From contig CAZKAP010000014.1 of NCBI GenBank assembly GCA_964550895.1, positions 1 to 64,000 on the forward strand: a stretch of 64,000 nt of DNA, read 5' to 3'. Under the pieces are notes generated by a model. That model worked only from the letters and a program-made list of their open reading frames with translations. It was not told the origin of the DNA and ran no database searches. The position numbers and the translations under genes were made by a program. Below are positions 1 through 9,008 of the stretch, in pieces. This DNA is from CAZKAP01 sp964550895. GTDB lineage: Bacteria > Bacteroidota > Bacteroidia > Flavobacteriales > Flavobacteriaceae. Positions within the stretch are counted from its first letter, which is position 1; each line of letters begins with the position of its first letter.

Positions 1-314
1 TGTTGAAAAAGATCGTCGTTAACGAATATTCCAAGTCCTACGTGAGTAAGGAGGTAGACCGGGAGAACAAGGAAGGCTATTTCTCTATCTACAAAAGGCT
101 CACCGGGCGTATTAAGGATATGTTGTGCGAGGCAGCACCGGCGTATCCCTATCCATCCAGCCTGGCCAGTACGCTCGTGGAGAATTCCCTGCACCAGTAT
201 TTCCTGCTTGAGCATTTTCCGCAGTTAACCGATTGTGCACCGGGTGCGGGTCCCGGAAACTTCCTGACGGATATGACACGAAAAATCATCCAAAACTACG
301 CGAATGGCCGTTGA
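1..314 (+). CDS. Partial gene, probable C-terminal half of a TetR-family transcriptional regulator
   Basis: The reading frame is open at the left edge of the window, so the TTG at 3 is probably an internal leucine codon rather than the start. The roughly 103 visible residues are helical in character, with conserved-looking aromatic and hydrophobic positions (HQYFLLEHFPQL) typical of the ligand-binding domain of TetR regulators. No helix-turn-helix is visible, as expected if it lies upstream. The gene overlaps the ABC gene by 11 bases, so it is co-transcribed with the ABC-HlyD-TolC export operon. A regulator heading an efflux operon fits. The family call is from memory of similar neighbourhoods and from helical pattern, not from a diagnostic motif. 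Confidence 0.5.
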   Translation, partial: LKKIVVNEYSKSYVSKEVDRENKEGYFSIYKRLTGRIKDMLCEAAPAYPYPSSLASTLVENSLHQYFLLEHFPQLTDCAPGAGPGNFLTDMTRKIIQNYANGR

Positions 315-1968
315 AAAAATGACACCCTGGCAGCGCCTGATCGGGCTGATTCAAATCGACAAGAGGGATGTCCTGCAAGTGCTGTATTACGCAGTATTTG
401 CGGGCCTGGTAAACTTATCCCTCCCCTTAGGCATACAGGCGATTATCAACCTCATTCAGGGAGCCCAGGTCAGTACCTCCTGGGTGATACTGGTCATACT
501 GGTTACCCTTGGGGTGGGCTTCGTGGGCATACTGCAGCTGATGCAGATGAGGATCATCGAAAACATACAGCAGAAAATTTTTACCCGATCCTCCTTTGAA
601 TTTGCCTACCGGTTTCCCAAAATCAAGCTCAGCGAGCTGCGGAATGTCTATCCGCCGGAACTGGCCAATCGTTTCTTCGATACCCTGACGATACAAAAGA
701 GCCTATCTAAGGTGCTGCTCGATTTTCCCGCGGCGATCCTGCAGGTGTTGCTGGGCCTTATGCTTCTCTCTTTTTATCACCCGTTTTTTATTTTTTACGG
801 GCTGCTGCTGGTGGTGCTGATCTACACCTTATTCCGCTTCACAGTAAAACGGGGCCTGGAGACCAGCCTGCTGGAGTCCAAGAACAAATACAAGGTAGCC
901 CACTGGCTGCAGGAGATCGCCCGATCCGTGATCAGCTTTAAGCTGGCGGGCAAGACCTCCCATGCCCTTAATAAGAACGATGCCCTGGTGGATCAATATC
1001 TGGTGGCCCGGGAGAGTCACTTCCGCATCCTGATCACCCAGTTCCTCCAAATGACCGGTTTTAAGGTCCTGGTGACGGCCGGTCTGCTCCTGATCGGAGG
1101 ACTGCTGGTGCTGAACCAGGAGATGAACATCGGCCAGTTTGTAGCGGCGGAAATCATCATACTGCTGGTTATTAGTTCGGTGGAGAAACTCATTATGGGC
1201 CTGGAAACTATATACGACCTGCTCACCTCCCTGGAGAAGCTGGGCAATGTAGTAGACAAGGAACTCGAGCCTCAGGAAGGACAACAGCCCTTCAGCCATA
1301 ATGAAGGCCTGCACGTGGAACTGGAAAACGTCACCTATCGGGTGCCCGAACACAACGGCAAAATACTGGACAGTGTATCCCTGAGTATTACCCCAACCTG
1401 TACCATACTCCTCTACGGTCCAAGCGGCTCCGGTAAGTCGACCCTGCTCCGCATGATAGCCGGCCTGATCGAACCCGATGAGGGCCAGGTGTATGTGAAT
1501 AACATTGCCCTGCACGGCATATATCTGAATGAATTCAGGCGCTATGTCGGTCAGTCTCTGGCCGAGGACACCCCCTTCGAAGGTACCCTAAGGGATAATG
1601 TCACCTTCGGAGACCCGGACATTAGCGAGGAGGATGTATACTGGGCCCTGGAGAAGACCAAGCTCACGGAATTCGTTCGCAGGCAGCCGGATGGGATATA
1701 CACTTTCCTGTATCCGGAAGGGCAGCAGATTCCGTCCACAGTGGCCAAGAAGATTGTCCTGGCTCGCAGTATAGTAAAGAAACCCAAGCTCCTCATACTG
1801 AAAGACCCCCTGTTCCACTTTCCGGAAGACGAGGCCAGGGAGATTATCGACTTCCTGGTCGATCCGTCCAATGGATGGGCCTTGCTGGTCGTCAGCGAGA
1901 ACCCGAGCTGGGCGGGTCGCTGCAGTCGGCTGGTGTATATGGAGAAAGGGAAACTCACAGAAAAGTAA
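304..1968 (+). CDS. ABC transporter, fused membrane and degenerate ATP-binding domains
   Basis: 554 residues. The N-terminal half (about residues 20-300) has several hydrophobic segments of an ABC exporter membrane domain; the C-terminal half is a nucleotide-binding domain. Walker A is intact (GPSGSGKST, residues 372-380). The signature region, normally LSGGQ, reads IPSTVAKK (about 476-483), and the Walker B stretch reads LLILKDP, with Lys500 in place of the Mg-binding Asp and Asp501 in place of the catalytic Glu. It should bind ATP but may hydrolyse it poorly. ATG at 304 overlaps the preceding gene. It is followed by HlyD and TolC genes, so the product is the inner-membrane part of a type I-like export assembly. 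Substrate unknown. Confidence 0.9.
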   Translation: MAVEKMTPWQRLIGLIQIDKRDVLQVLYYAVFAGLVNLSLPLGIQAIINLIQGAQVSTSWVILVILVTLGVGFVGILQLMQMRIIENIQQKIFTRSSFEFAYRFPKIKLSELRNVYPPELANRFFDTLTIQKSLSKVLLDFPAAILQVLLGLMLLSFYHPFFIFYGLLLVVLIYTLFRFTVKRGLETSLLESKNKYKVAHWLQEIARSVISFKLAGKTSHALNKNDALVDQYLVARESHFRILITQFLQMTGFKVLVTAGLLLIGGLLVLNQEMNIGQFVAAEIIILLVISSVEKLIMGLETIYDLLTSLEKLGNVVDKELEPQEGQQPFSHNEGLHVELENVTYRVPEHNGKILDSVSLSITPTCTILLYGPSGSGKSTLLRMIAGLIEPDEGQVYVNNIALHGIYLNEFRRYVGQSLAEDTPFEGTLRDNVTFGDPDISEEDVYWALEKTKLTEFVRRQPDGIYTFLYPEGQQIPSTVAKKIVLARSIVKKPKLLILKDPLFHFPEDEAREIIDFLVDPSNGWALLVVSENPSWAGRCSRLVYMEKGKLTEK

Positions 1969-1974
1969 TGCCTT

Positions 1975-3339
1975 ATGCTGAACATCACTAGAAATCCTCT
2001 CAATGCCAAGGTAGACCTGAGTACATTCAAGGCGGGCCAACGGGTATTTCCGCGCAGGCACTACCAGTACTTTAACCGATTGTTATTCGCTTTTTTCGTC
2101 CTGGTCCTCCTGATGATGTTCCTGCCCTGGACCCAGAATATACAGGGTGAGGGATTCCTGACCACGCTTACCCCGGATCAGCGCCCTCAGACCATACAGT
2201 CCCCGATACCCGGTAGGATAGAGAAGTGGTATGTGCGGGAGGGTGACCGGGTTTCCAAGGGAGATACCATACTCTTCATATCCGAAATTAAGAACGAGTA
2301 TTTCGACCCCAACCTGGTGGAGCGAACCGATATGCAGGTAGAGGCCAAGTCTCTGTCGGTCAGGTCGTATAAAGAGAAGGTTAAGGCCCTGGAGGCCCAG
2401 ATCGAAGCCCTTACTCAGGAGCGGATCCTCAAGCTGGAGATGGCGGAGAATAAGCTATTGCAGGCCAAGTACAAGGTCCAGGCCGACAGTATTGACCTGG
2501 TGGCGGCCCGGACTAATCTGCGGATAGCCGAGCGTCAATTTGAACGTTCCCAGACCCTGAACAGCGAGGGACTCCTGCCGGTTACCCATTTCGAGGCCAA
2601 GAGCCTGAAACTTCAGGAGACCCAGGCTAAGCTGATCTCCCAAGAGAACAAACTGCTCGGAAGCCGGAATGAGGTGATCAATGCCCAGGTGGAAATCGGC
2701 CGGATCAAGGCGGAATACGTCGATAAGATTTCCAAGGCACGGAGTGAGAAATTCACGGCCGAATCCTCCCGCTTCGACTCCGAAGCGATGGTAACCAAGC
2801 TCGAGAACGAGCGCACCAACTACGAAATGCGCCGGAATCTCTATTATATAACGGCCCCTCAGGACGGGTTCATCAACCGCGCCTTGCAGACCGGTATAGG
2901 GGAGACCTTCAAGGAAGGCGATAAGCTGGTCGGCATCATGCCCACGAATTACCAGATGGCCGTGGAGACTTTTGTGGACCCCATCGACCTGCCCCTGATC
3001 AATCTGGGAGAGAAAGTTCGGATTCAATTTGACGGCTGGCCCGCTATCGTCTTTAGCGGCTGGCCCAATGTCTCCTATGGAACCTATGGGGGAGAAGTGG
3101 TCGCCATCGAAACATTTATCAGTGAAAATGGCAAGTACCGGATCTTGTTATCTCCGGATCCGGACGACCACGAGTGGCCGGTGGACTTACGGATCGGATC
3201 GGGAGCGCGCACCATCGCGCTGTTGAGCGACGTCCCGATCTGGTATGAACTCTGGAGGCAGCTCAACGGCTTCCCGCCCGACTATTATCAGCCCAAGGGC
3301 AAGCAGGAGAAACTCCCGAAAATCAAGATCAAGGTATGA
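1975..3339 (+). CDS. HlyD-family membrane fusion (periplasmic adaptor) protein
   Basis: 454 residues. One transmembrane segment near residues 32-53, then a biotinyl-lipoyl-like segment (PIPGRIEKWYVREGDRVSKGD), a long alpha-helical coiled-coil hairpin (about residues 110-290, rich in Lys/Glu/Ala/Leu heptads), and a second lipoyl half plus beta-barrel (DGFINRALQTGIGETFKEGD). This is the standard architecture of adaptors joining an inner-membrane pump to a TolC channel. It starts 6 bases after the ABC gene and overlaps the TolC gene by 4 bases, so the three are translationally coupled. Confidence 0.93.
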   Translation: MLNITRNPLNAKVDLSTFKAGQRVFPRRHYQYFNRLLFAFFVLVLLMMFLPWTQNIQGEGFLTTLTPDQRPQTIQSPIPGRIEKWYVREGDRVSKGDTILFISEIKNEYFDPNLVERTDMQVEAKSLSVRSYKEKVKALEAQIEALTQERILKLEMAENKLLQAKYKVQADSIDLVAARTNLRIAERQFERSQTLNSEGLLPVTHFEAKSLKLQETQAKLISQENKLLGSRNEVINAQVEIGRIKAEYVDKISKARSEKFTAESSRFDSEAMVTKLENERTNYEMRRNLYYITAPQDGFINRALQTGIGETFKEGDKLVGIMPTNYQMAVETFVDPIDLPLINLGEKVRIQFDGWPAIVFSGWPNVSYGTYGGEVVAIETFISENGKYRILLSPDPDDHEWPVDLRIGSGARTIALLSDVPIWYELWRQLNGFPPDYYQPKGKQEKLPKIKIKV

Positions 3340-4787
3340 AGGGACAGCGTCTCTTATGGGTACTGTTCATGGCAGTACTGCACGTTCCCGTCTGCCTGCT
3401 GCGGGCCCAGCTAGCCCCTCAGGATACCACACCGACGGCTCGTGTCGACAGTACCCTGACCGAATTCGGCTTTCAGGAGTATATGGGCTATGTACTCAAG
3501 TATCATCCTCTGGTTAGGCAGGCGGGTCTTACCCTGGATCGGGGTACCGCAGAACTGCTGAAATCCAGGGGAGGATTCGATCCGAAGATCGAACTGGACC
3601 TGGACCGCAAGAAGTTTAAGAATACCGAATACTGGGACCGGCTCAACGCTTCGTTCAAGATACCTACCTGGTACGGCATCTCCCTGAAAGCGGCGTACAA
3701 GCAATGGGAGGGTGCTTTCCTCAATCCCGATGAGACCCTGCCGGACGAAGGCCTGTATGAAGTAGGGGTAACCCTTTCGCTGGCCGATGGTTTATGGATC
3801 AACGAACGCATGGCAACCCTCAAAAAGGCTCGCTTTTTCCGGGATCAGACGCGATTCGACCAGCAAATTGAGATCAACCAGGTGCTTACTATGGCCGCCA
3901 AGGCGTATTTTGAGTGGATACAGGCCTATAGAGATCTCGAAATCTTTACCGACTTCGAGGAGAATGCACAGCTCAGGCTGAATGGGATTAAAAGGCGGGC
4001 CGTGGAAGGGGACCTGGCCATCATCGATACGGTAGAGGCGGCCATAGCCGTGCAGAACCGGGTACTCGGCCGTCAGCAGGCCCAGCTCAACTTCCGCCAG
4101 AAAACCCTGGAGCTCTCCAATTTTCTTTGGATCGAGGATGTGCCTGTTGAGGTTGCAGACGATCTCTATCCCCAGATGCAACCCGAATTCGCGGTGGATG
4201 CCTTTCTTAGCCTGAATCAGCTGGACAGCCTTCAGCTTCAGCTGGAAAACCATCCGAAAATCCAGTCGCTGTCCATGAAAGTGAAGGGCCTGCAGGTGGA
4301 TAAGCGGCTCAAAGTAAATCAGTTGCTCCCGACACTGGATTTGGAGTACAATTTCCTGACCACTGACCCCCGACAGGCCAATACCTTCGATACCCAGCAA
4401 TATACCGGGGGCATAACCTTTAAGACCCCTTTATTCCTGAGGAAGGAGCGGGGGGCCGTGAAGCTGGCCGACATCAAATTGCAGGATGCACGCCTGGAGC
4501 TCGAGAACCAGTTCGTTGTCCTGCAGAACAAGATCGATGCCGTATACACAGAGCTGGGTAACCTCGAGAGTCAGCGCCGCGTCGCGAGTGAAGTACGGAA
4601 GAACTACCAGACCCTGCTCAGGGCGGAGGAGCGAAAGTTCAGTTTCGGGGAGAGTTCCATCTTCCTGCTGAATAGCCGGGAGCAGTCGCTGATCAACGCC
4701 TCGCTCAAGCTCAATGAGGTGAATGTGAAGTGGCTCAAGGCCAAGGCCAAGCTCTTCAATACCCTGGTGCTGCCCCCGGGTTCCTGA
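3336..4787 (+). CDS. TolC-family outer membrane efflux protein
   Basis: 483 residues. A signal peptide covers about the first 26 residues (hydrophobic core, ending LLRAQL). The rest has the long amphipathic helices and repeat structure of TolC-type trimeric channels, with a conserved-type C-terminal helix rich in Glu and Lys (REQSLINASLKLNEVNVKWL). The start ATG overlaps the HlyD stop (ATGA). It is the last gene of the export operon, completing an inner membrane-periplasm-outer membrane conduit. Some 80 bases of noncoding sequence follow before the next gene. Confidence 0.93.
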   Translation: MKGQRLLWVLFMAVLHVPVCLLRAQLAPQDTTPTARVDSTLTEFGFQEYMGYVLKYHPLVRQAGLTLDRGTAELLKSRGGFDPKIELDLDRKKFKNTEYWDRLNASFKIPTWYGISLKAAYKQWEGAFLNPDETLPDEGLYEVGVTLSLADGLWINERMATLKKARFFRDQTRFDQQIEINQVLTMAAKAYFEWIQAYRDLEIFTDFEENAQLRLNGIKRRAVEGDLAIIDTVEAAIAVQNRVLGRQQAQLNFRQKTLELSNFLWIEDVPVEVADDLYPQMQPEFAVDAFLSLNQLDSLQLQLENHPKIQSLSMKVKGLQVDKRLKVNQLLPTLDLEYNFLTTDPRQANTFDTQQYTGGITFKTPLFLRKERGAVKLADIKLQDARLELENQFVVLQNKIDAVYTELGNLESQRRVASEVRKNYQTLLRAEERKFSFGESSIFLLNSREQSLINASLKLNEVNVKWLKAKAKLFNTLVLPPGS

Positions 4788-4868
4788 AACGCCCTTATGT
4801 GACTAAAGTCATTTAATGGACGATAGGAATGGACTAATTTTCCGACTCATTCAACCTAATTGAGCGGT

Positions 4869-5495
4869 ATGATCCAAACCGAAACACCCTATCCCTGGTA
4901 TCCGCTATTCGAAGAAGCCAGGGACAATGCCTTCACCTATGAGGCCTTCGATGCCCTGATGAAGGAACATTTTGAAACCGGCACAACTACCGGGAGCAAT
5001 CAATCCGAGTCCCTGATCGAATATTCCAGACTCAACTACCGAAGGATGAAGCGGTGGCACAAGACCCTGCAACTTCCCCTGGAAGTGGAGATTTCCCTTT
5101 CACATCTGGACAGACCGGTGACCTGGCTGGTGATCACCGAGGGCTGGTGCGGCGATGCAGCACATGTACTGCCCGTGCTGCATGTCATGGCACGCCAGCA
5201 GCCGCTGATCGACCTGCGCGTGGCGCTGCGTGACGAGAACCCCGAACTCATGGATCAGTTCCTATATCGGGGTACGCGATCCATACCCATCGTGATCTCG
5301 ATGAGCCCGGAGGACTTCAGGTTTATGGGAAGCTGGGGGCCGAGACCGGCCGTACTATCTCAGCGGGTTATCGAAGAGAAGGCCAGCAAAGGAAGCCTGA
5401 GTCCGGAATTCAAGCAAGAACTCCAGGCGTGGTACAACGCCAATAAGGGTATGGATATCGCACGGGAGCTGCTGGAGCTACTTCCCTTCGAATAG
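4869..5495 (+). CDS. Thioredoxin-fold family protein (thioredoxin_9-like), single active-site Cys
   Basis: 208 residues from the ATG at 4869; a TTG at 4860 in the same frame is a possible alternative. The central part has a thioredoxin fold with the motif WCGDA, the first cysteine of the usual CxxC only, followed by a cis-Pro-type segment (TRSIPIVI). No signal peptide is seen, so it is probably cytoplasmic. In this family the single Cys with Gly-Asp-Ala after it is normal, so it may not be a classical disulfide reductase. Its last 18 bases overlap the converging TonB-like gene. Confidence 0.8.
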   Translation: MIQTETPYPWYPLFEEARDNAFTYEAFDALMKEHFETGTTTGSNQSESLIEYSRLNYRRMKRWHKTLQLPLEVEISLSHLDRPVTWLVITEGWCGDAAHVLPVLHVMARQQPLIDLRVALRDENPELMDQFLYRGTRSIPIVISMSPEDFRFMGSWGPRPAVLSQRVIEEKASKGSLSPEFKQELQAWYNANKGMDIARELLELLPFE

Positions 5496-6185
5496 GAAGG
5501 TGATCGTTCCGATCTGCTCAGCCGATGAACCCTTACTAAAGCGGGCCTTGCGCGCGTATTCGATGGCATTGTCCACCAGGCAGCCGTTGTTGGTGTTGGA
5601 GGCCCTGTTATTGAAGGCGGCCTCGGTGACATAGCCCTCGTTATCCACCTCGATATTAATCACGACCTCGCCCCCCTGTATGCAAGTGTAAACGGGTAGA
5701 GGAATGTACAGGGCCTCCCTGTCTTTGAGCGAGAAGTAGGCCGAGGTGTGTCGGTTGCTGGTGTATGCGGTCCTGGCGGGTTGGTCCTCCTCCTTCTTGT
5801 TTTTTTCCTCCAGCATGCGCGCCTTCTCCATGCGTTTCTTCCGTAGCTCTTCCAGGTAGTTGCTGTAATCATCACTTACTCCTTCTGCCTCCGAGTCTTC
5901 AGACTCCTGCTGGTTCTCGTCCTCGCGGAGTTCATTGAGGATTTCTTCGGCCGGACGTATGGGCTCGGGTTCTTCGATACGTGCATCCTGATTGAAGATC
6001 CGGTGGCTGCGAATGCGTTCCCTGGGCTCAGCCTCGACGAGCTCCTCTACCATTTCTTCTTCCAGAGTGAGTTCGTAGGTGAATTCGTCCAACTGCTTAC
6101 CACGTAATTTGACGATAAACAGGGAAGTCACCAGGATACCCATGCTGCAAAGGGTGATGATAAAGGATAGCTGTCTACTGTTCAT
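5478..6185 (-). CDS. TonB-like energy transducer C-terminal domain protein
   Basis: 235 residues: a single N-terminal transmembrane helix (about residues 7-25), a highly charged Glu/Lys-rich periplasmic linker (about 35-145), and a C-terminal TonB-like fold (GGEVVINIEVDNEGYVTEA followed by a final beta strand). Two cysteines in the C-terminal domain (in VYTCIQGG and NNGCLVD) could form a disulfide. It is the last gene of the ftsX-DUF3098-uppP-truB cluster, 11 bases after truB. Real TonB proteins couple ExbBD to outer-membrane receptors; no exbBD is nearby, so its partner is unknown. Confidence 0.75.
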   Translation of the reverse strand: MNSRQLSFIITLCSMGILVTSLFIVKLRGKQLDEFTYELTLEEEMVEELVEAEPRERIRSHRIFNQDARIEEPEPIRPAEEILNELREDENQQESEDSEAEGVSDDYSNYLEELRKKRMEKARMLEEKNKKEEDQPARTAYTSNRHTSAYFSLKDREALYIPLPVYTCIQGGEVVINIEVDNEGYVTEAAFNNRASNTNNGCLVDNAIEYARKARFSKGSSAEQIGTITFLFEGK

Positions 6186-6196
6186 TCCTGTTACTA

Positions 6197-6901
6197 TTAA
6201 CGCCCGGAAGGGAAAAATAGTTTCTTGTAGTAATCCGGTGTCTCTGCTTTATCTACGTAATAATCCCCGATTTGGATTCTACGCAGTTCGCTAAGATAGG
6301 CACCGCTTCCCAGATTCCGACCGAAATCGTGTGCCAGTGAACGGATGTAGGTTCCCTTGCTGCATCGGATGCGAAAGCGGATTTCTGGCCCTTCTATTCC
6401 GATCAGGGAGAATTCCTCGACCAGGACGGGGCGGGCTTCGATTTCGATCGATCTTCCCTGACGGGCGAGCTCGTAAAGGCGCTTCCCGTCCTTCCGGATG
6501 GCCGAGAACGCGGGAGGCTTTTGCATGATCGGCCCGGTAAGCGATTCGGCCGCCTTTTGGTAGTCGGATTCTCCCAGGTGCCGGTATTCATAGGTGGCGT
6601 CGATTTCGGTTTCCCTATCGTAAGACGGACGCGTGGCTCCCATATGGATGGTGCCTGTATAGGTCTTTTCCCCCAGCTGAAGATCCGGTATGCTTTTAGT
6701 GGCTTTGCCGGTGCAGACCAAAAGCAGACCGGTAGCCAGGGGGTCCAGGGTACCGGCATGACCGATCTTTATTTTGGGCAGATCAAAACCCTTTCGCAGT
6801 GACCATTTAAGGGCATTTACCGCCTGAAAGGAGGTCCAGGTCAGCGGTTTGTCCACCAGCAGTACCTGTCCGTCCAGGATATCTTCCCGAGTGTACTCCA
6901 T
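6197..6901 (-). CDS. truB: tRNA pseudouridine(55) synthase
   Basis: 234 residues, the short form usual in Bacteroidota. It isomerises U55 of the tRNA T-loop to pseudouridine. The catalytic motif GHAGTLDPLATG is present with the nucleophile at Asp53, and the N-terminal DKPLTWTSF and the RCSKGTYIRSLAHDFG motif match TruB. It starts 3 bases after uppP and precedes the TonB-like gene, inside a tight leftward cluster. Confidence 0.97.
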   Translation of the reverse strand: MEYTREDILDGQVLLVDKPLTWTSFQAVNALKWSLRKGFDLPKIKIGHAGTLDPLATGLLLVCTGKATKSIPDLQLGEKTYTGTIHMGATRPSYDRETEIDATYEYRHLGESDYQKAAESLTGPIMQKPPAFSAIRKDGKRLYELARQGRSIEIEARPVLVEEFSLIGIEGPEIRFRIRCSKGTYIRSLAHDFGRNLGSGAYLSELRRIQIGDYYVDKAETPDYYKKLFFPSGR

Positions 6902-6904
6902 AGC

Positions 6905-7699
6905 TTAGCCCCAGAGGCTGACTCCGATCGCCGTCAATCCCACCAGAGTGCAGTAAACGGCGAAATAGGAGAGTTTACTTCGGCGGACCAGCTGTATCAT
7001 CCATGTACAGGCGAAGAGTCCGGAGATGAAGGCTGCCAGGAAACCGGCGCCCATGATCAGGCTCTTATCGGCCGTGAAATCGATTTCGCCTCCAGCGATA
7101 TCCTTGCCTATCTTACCGATGATAAGAGGAACTACCATCAGGAAGGAGAAGCGGGCCGAACGGGTTTTGTCGATGCCCAGGAGTACGGATGTGGAAATGG
7201 TGGCCCCGCTCCGAGAGATCCCCGGTAGCATGGCGACGGCCTGGGAGATGCCAATGACAAAGGCATTGGGGTAACTGACCGATTTGGCGGTATCCCTGGC
7301 CCGGTCCGCCAGGAACAGCAGGACAGCGGTTACTAGCAGCATAAAGCCGACCAACAGGATGTTTCCACTGAAAAAAGCCTCCAGCTGTTCCTCGAACATA
7401 AGCCCCACAATCGTAGCCGGTATCATGGATATAATAATCTTTACGGAGAATGCCTTCTCCTCGTTGAATGTCCTGCTGAAAAGCCCTTTGAGTATCTCGG
7501 CAACCTCCCTGCGATAGACCACAAGGGTACTCAGGGCAGTTGCAAAATGAAGGACGACCGTAAACAGCAGGCTTTCTTCGGGGACCGAATCATCGCCCAA
7601 TATGGCTTTTCCCAGTTCCAGGTGTCCGCTGGAAGATACAGGTAGGAATTCCGTGAGTCCCTGAATAATACCGAGTAGTATAGAATCGAGTAGGTCCAT
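6905..7699 (-). CDS. uppP: Undecaprenyl-diphosphatase (BacA family)
   Basis: 264 residues, a multi-pass membrane protein of normal family length. It dephosphorylates undecaprenyl diphosphate so that the lipid carrier can be reused in peptidoglycan and polysaccharide synthesis. The two family signatures are visible: GIIQGLTEFLPVSSSGHL near the N-terminus and LPGISRSGATIS in the second half, containing the Glu, Ser and Arg residues of the active site. It lies 6 bases after DUF3098 and 3 bases before truB. Confidence 0.97.
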   Translation of the reverse strand: MDLLDSILLGIIQGLTEFLPVSSSGHLELGKAILGDDSVPEESLLFTVVLHFATALSTLVVYRREVAEILKGLFSRTFNEEKAFSVKIIISMIPATIVGLMFEEQLEAFFSGNILLVGFMLLVTAVLLFLADRARDTAKSVSYPNAFVIGISQAVAMLPGISRSGATISTSVLLGIDKTRSARFSFLMVVPLIIGKIGKDIAGGEIDFTADKSLIMGAGFLAAFISGLFACTWMIQLVRRSKLSYFAVYCTLVGLTAIGVSLWG

Positions 7700-7705
7700 G
7701 GGCCC

Positions 7706-7957
7706 TTAATCCTGTTTGGGGTTGAGGAGTATGGCATATACCTGCAGACCCAGTCCGAGGAGGACCAGCATGGGGGCCAGACGTATGCGCCGGAAATTGT
7801 AGATATTCGGGTTAAAGACGTTGGGGTCCTCGCTTCCGCCCCCACTCATCAGTATGAATCCCAGGGCGATGCAGGCGATGCCGATACCCATGACGATGTA
7901 ATTCTTCTTTCCCATAAGGAAGGGGTCGGGATGATTGCCGTTTTTCTTGCCTTTCAT
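7706..7957 (-). CDS. DUF3098 small membrane protein
   Basis: 83 residues from the ATG at 7957. Two hydrophobic segments (about residues 20-38 and 58-77) flank a short polar loop with GGGSEDPNVFNPNIYNFRRI, the pattern of DUF3098. The frame remains open upstream into ftsX, but only this start places the gene after the ftsX stop. Function unknown; the constant position between ftsX and uppP in this phylum suggests an envelope or division-related role. Confidence 0.85.
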   Translation of the reverse strand: MKGKKNGNHPDPFLMGKKNYIVMGIGIACIALGFILMSGGGSEDPNVFNPNIYNFRRIRLAPMLVLLGLGLQVYAILLNPKQD

Positions 7958-7980
7958 GTGCGATACATTAAGTGTGAATC

Positions 7981-8859
7981 TCAGATATACAGCCGGTCCG
8001 TCCTCAGGTTCAGGAACCGCTGTGTGGCATAATGGGTGCTGATGTACGAAATCAGGACGCCGAAGGTGAAAATAAAGACCACCAGGGCAACCAGGACCAG
8101 GGGGTTGTCGAAGAGGCTGTTTTCGGTGATGGTCTGATCGACATAGTACAGCAACACCCCCAGGGCGATCGTAGCGAGCAGGGCACCCAGTAGCCCCAAC
8201 TTCACATTGGTCCAAACGAAGGGGGCGCGTATAAATTGCTTGGTGGCCCCTACCATTTGCATGGTCTTGATGATAAAACGCTTGGAGTAGATCGAGAGGC
8301 GGATCGAGCTGTTGATCAGCAAAACCGATACGATCATGAAGAGGATGCTGGCAAAAAGGACCCAGTAACTGAGACGGTTTTCGTTTTCGCTCACCAGCCG
8401 GATGAGCGTTTTATCGTAGTTGACCTCATCCACATAAATCCGGTCTGATATGCTGCCTGCGATTTCCTCTATGCGCTCCGGGCTGACGAATTCGGCCTTG
8501 AGGTTGAGGTCGATGGCATTCTTAAGGGGGTTGTAACCCAGTACCTCGATGAAGTTCTCCCCGATCTCCTCGCTGTACTCCTCGGCGGCTTCCTCCTTAG
8601 GAACGTAGCGCGTGGATTTGACGTAATCTGCCATGGCAAAGCTCTTTCGGAGCTGATCGATTTCGATCGCCCGTGCGTCGTCCTTGAGAAAGATATTCAG
8701 GGTAATCTCCTCCTTGAAATGGTCGGCGATTCTTTTGGCATTGAAAACCAGTATCCCGAATATGCCCAGCAGGAACAGCACCAGGGAGATACTCAGGACA
8801 ACCGAGAAGTAGGAAGTGATCAGCCTGCGCCGCTGATACCGTTCGATGTATTCACTCAT
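7981..8859 (-). CDS. ftsX: Cell division protein FtsX
   Basis: 292 residues with the FtsX layout: one N-terminal transmembrane helix after a basic start, a periplasmic domain (about residues 50-165), then three more helices in the FtsX permease fold. The motif SIRLSIYSKRFIIKTMQMVGAT before the third helix region is characteristic. FtsX with FtsE forms an ABC-like complex that activates periplasmic peptidoglycan hydrolases at the septum. No ftsE is adjacent, as is common in Bacteroidota. It is the first gene of a five-gene leftward cluster. Confidence 0.93.
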   Translation of the reverse strand: MSEYIERYQRRRLITSYFSVVLSISLVLFLLGIFGILVFNAKRIADHFKEEITLNIFLKDDARAIEIDQLRKSFAMADYVKSTRYVPKEEAAEEYSEEIGENFIEVLGYNPLKNAIDLNLKAEFVSPERIEEIAGSISDRIYVDEVNYDKTLIRLVSENENRLSYWVLFASILFMIVSVLLINSSIRLSIYSKRFIIKTMQMVGATKQFIRAPFVWTNVKLGLLGALLATIALGVLLYYVDQTITENSLFDNPLVLVALVVFIFTFGVLISYISTHYATQRFLNLRTDRLYI

Positions 8860-9008
8860 AGCCGTGCCAAATTACCCTGTAAAAATAGCAAAGTAGTCGG
8901 TAGGCCGGTTGTTCGTTAACCCGATTTAAACAGTTAACGGTTCACTCCTGCTTTATGCGCCATGTCGGACGGGCCTTAATGACTAACTTTATATAAATCT
9001 GCCTGATC

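Noticed and set aside
829..1515. 228-codon open frame antisense to the ABC gene
   Set aside because: Low-complexity His/Gln-rich translation without a motif, fully inside a convincing ABC protein gene.
4800..4811. Palindrome TGACTAAAGTCA after the TolC gene
   Set aside because: Imperfect, short, no T run and no regulator known to bind it; probably chance.
4869..5495. Inactive thioredoxin because of a missing second cysteine, here and at 13587-14120
   Set aside because: The single cysteine with WCGDA-type context is, as far as I recall, the normal state of these families, so it is not evidence of decay.
8860..9008. Promoter for ftsX
   Set aside because: Only partial -7 matches (for example TACTTTG, one base short) are seen; none clear enough to list.
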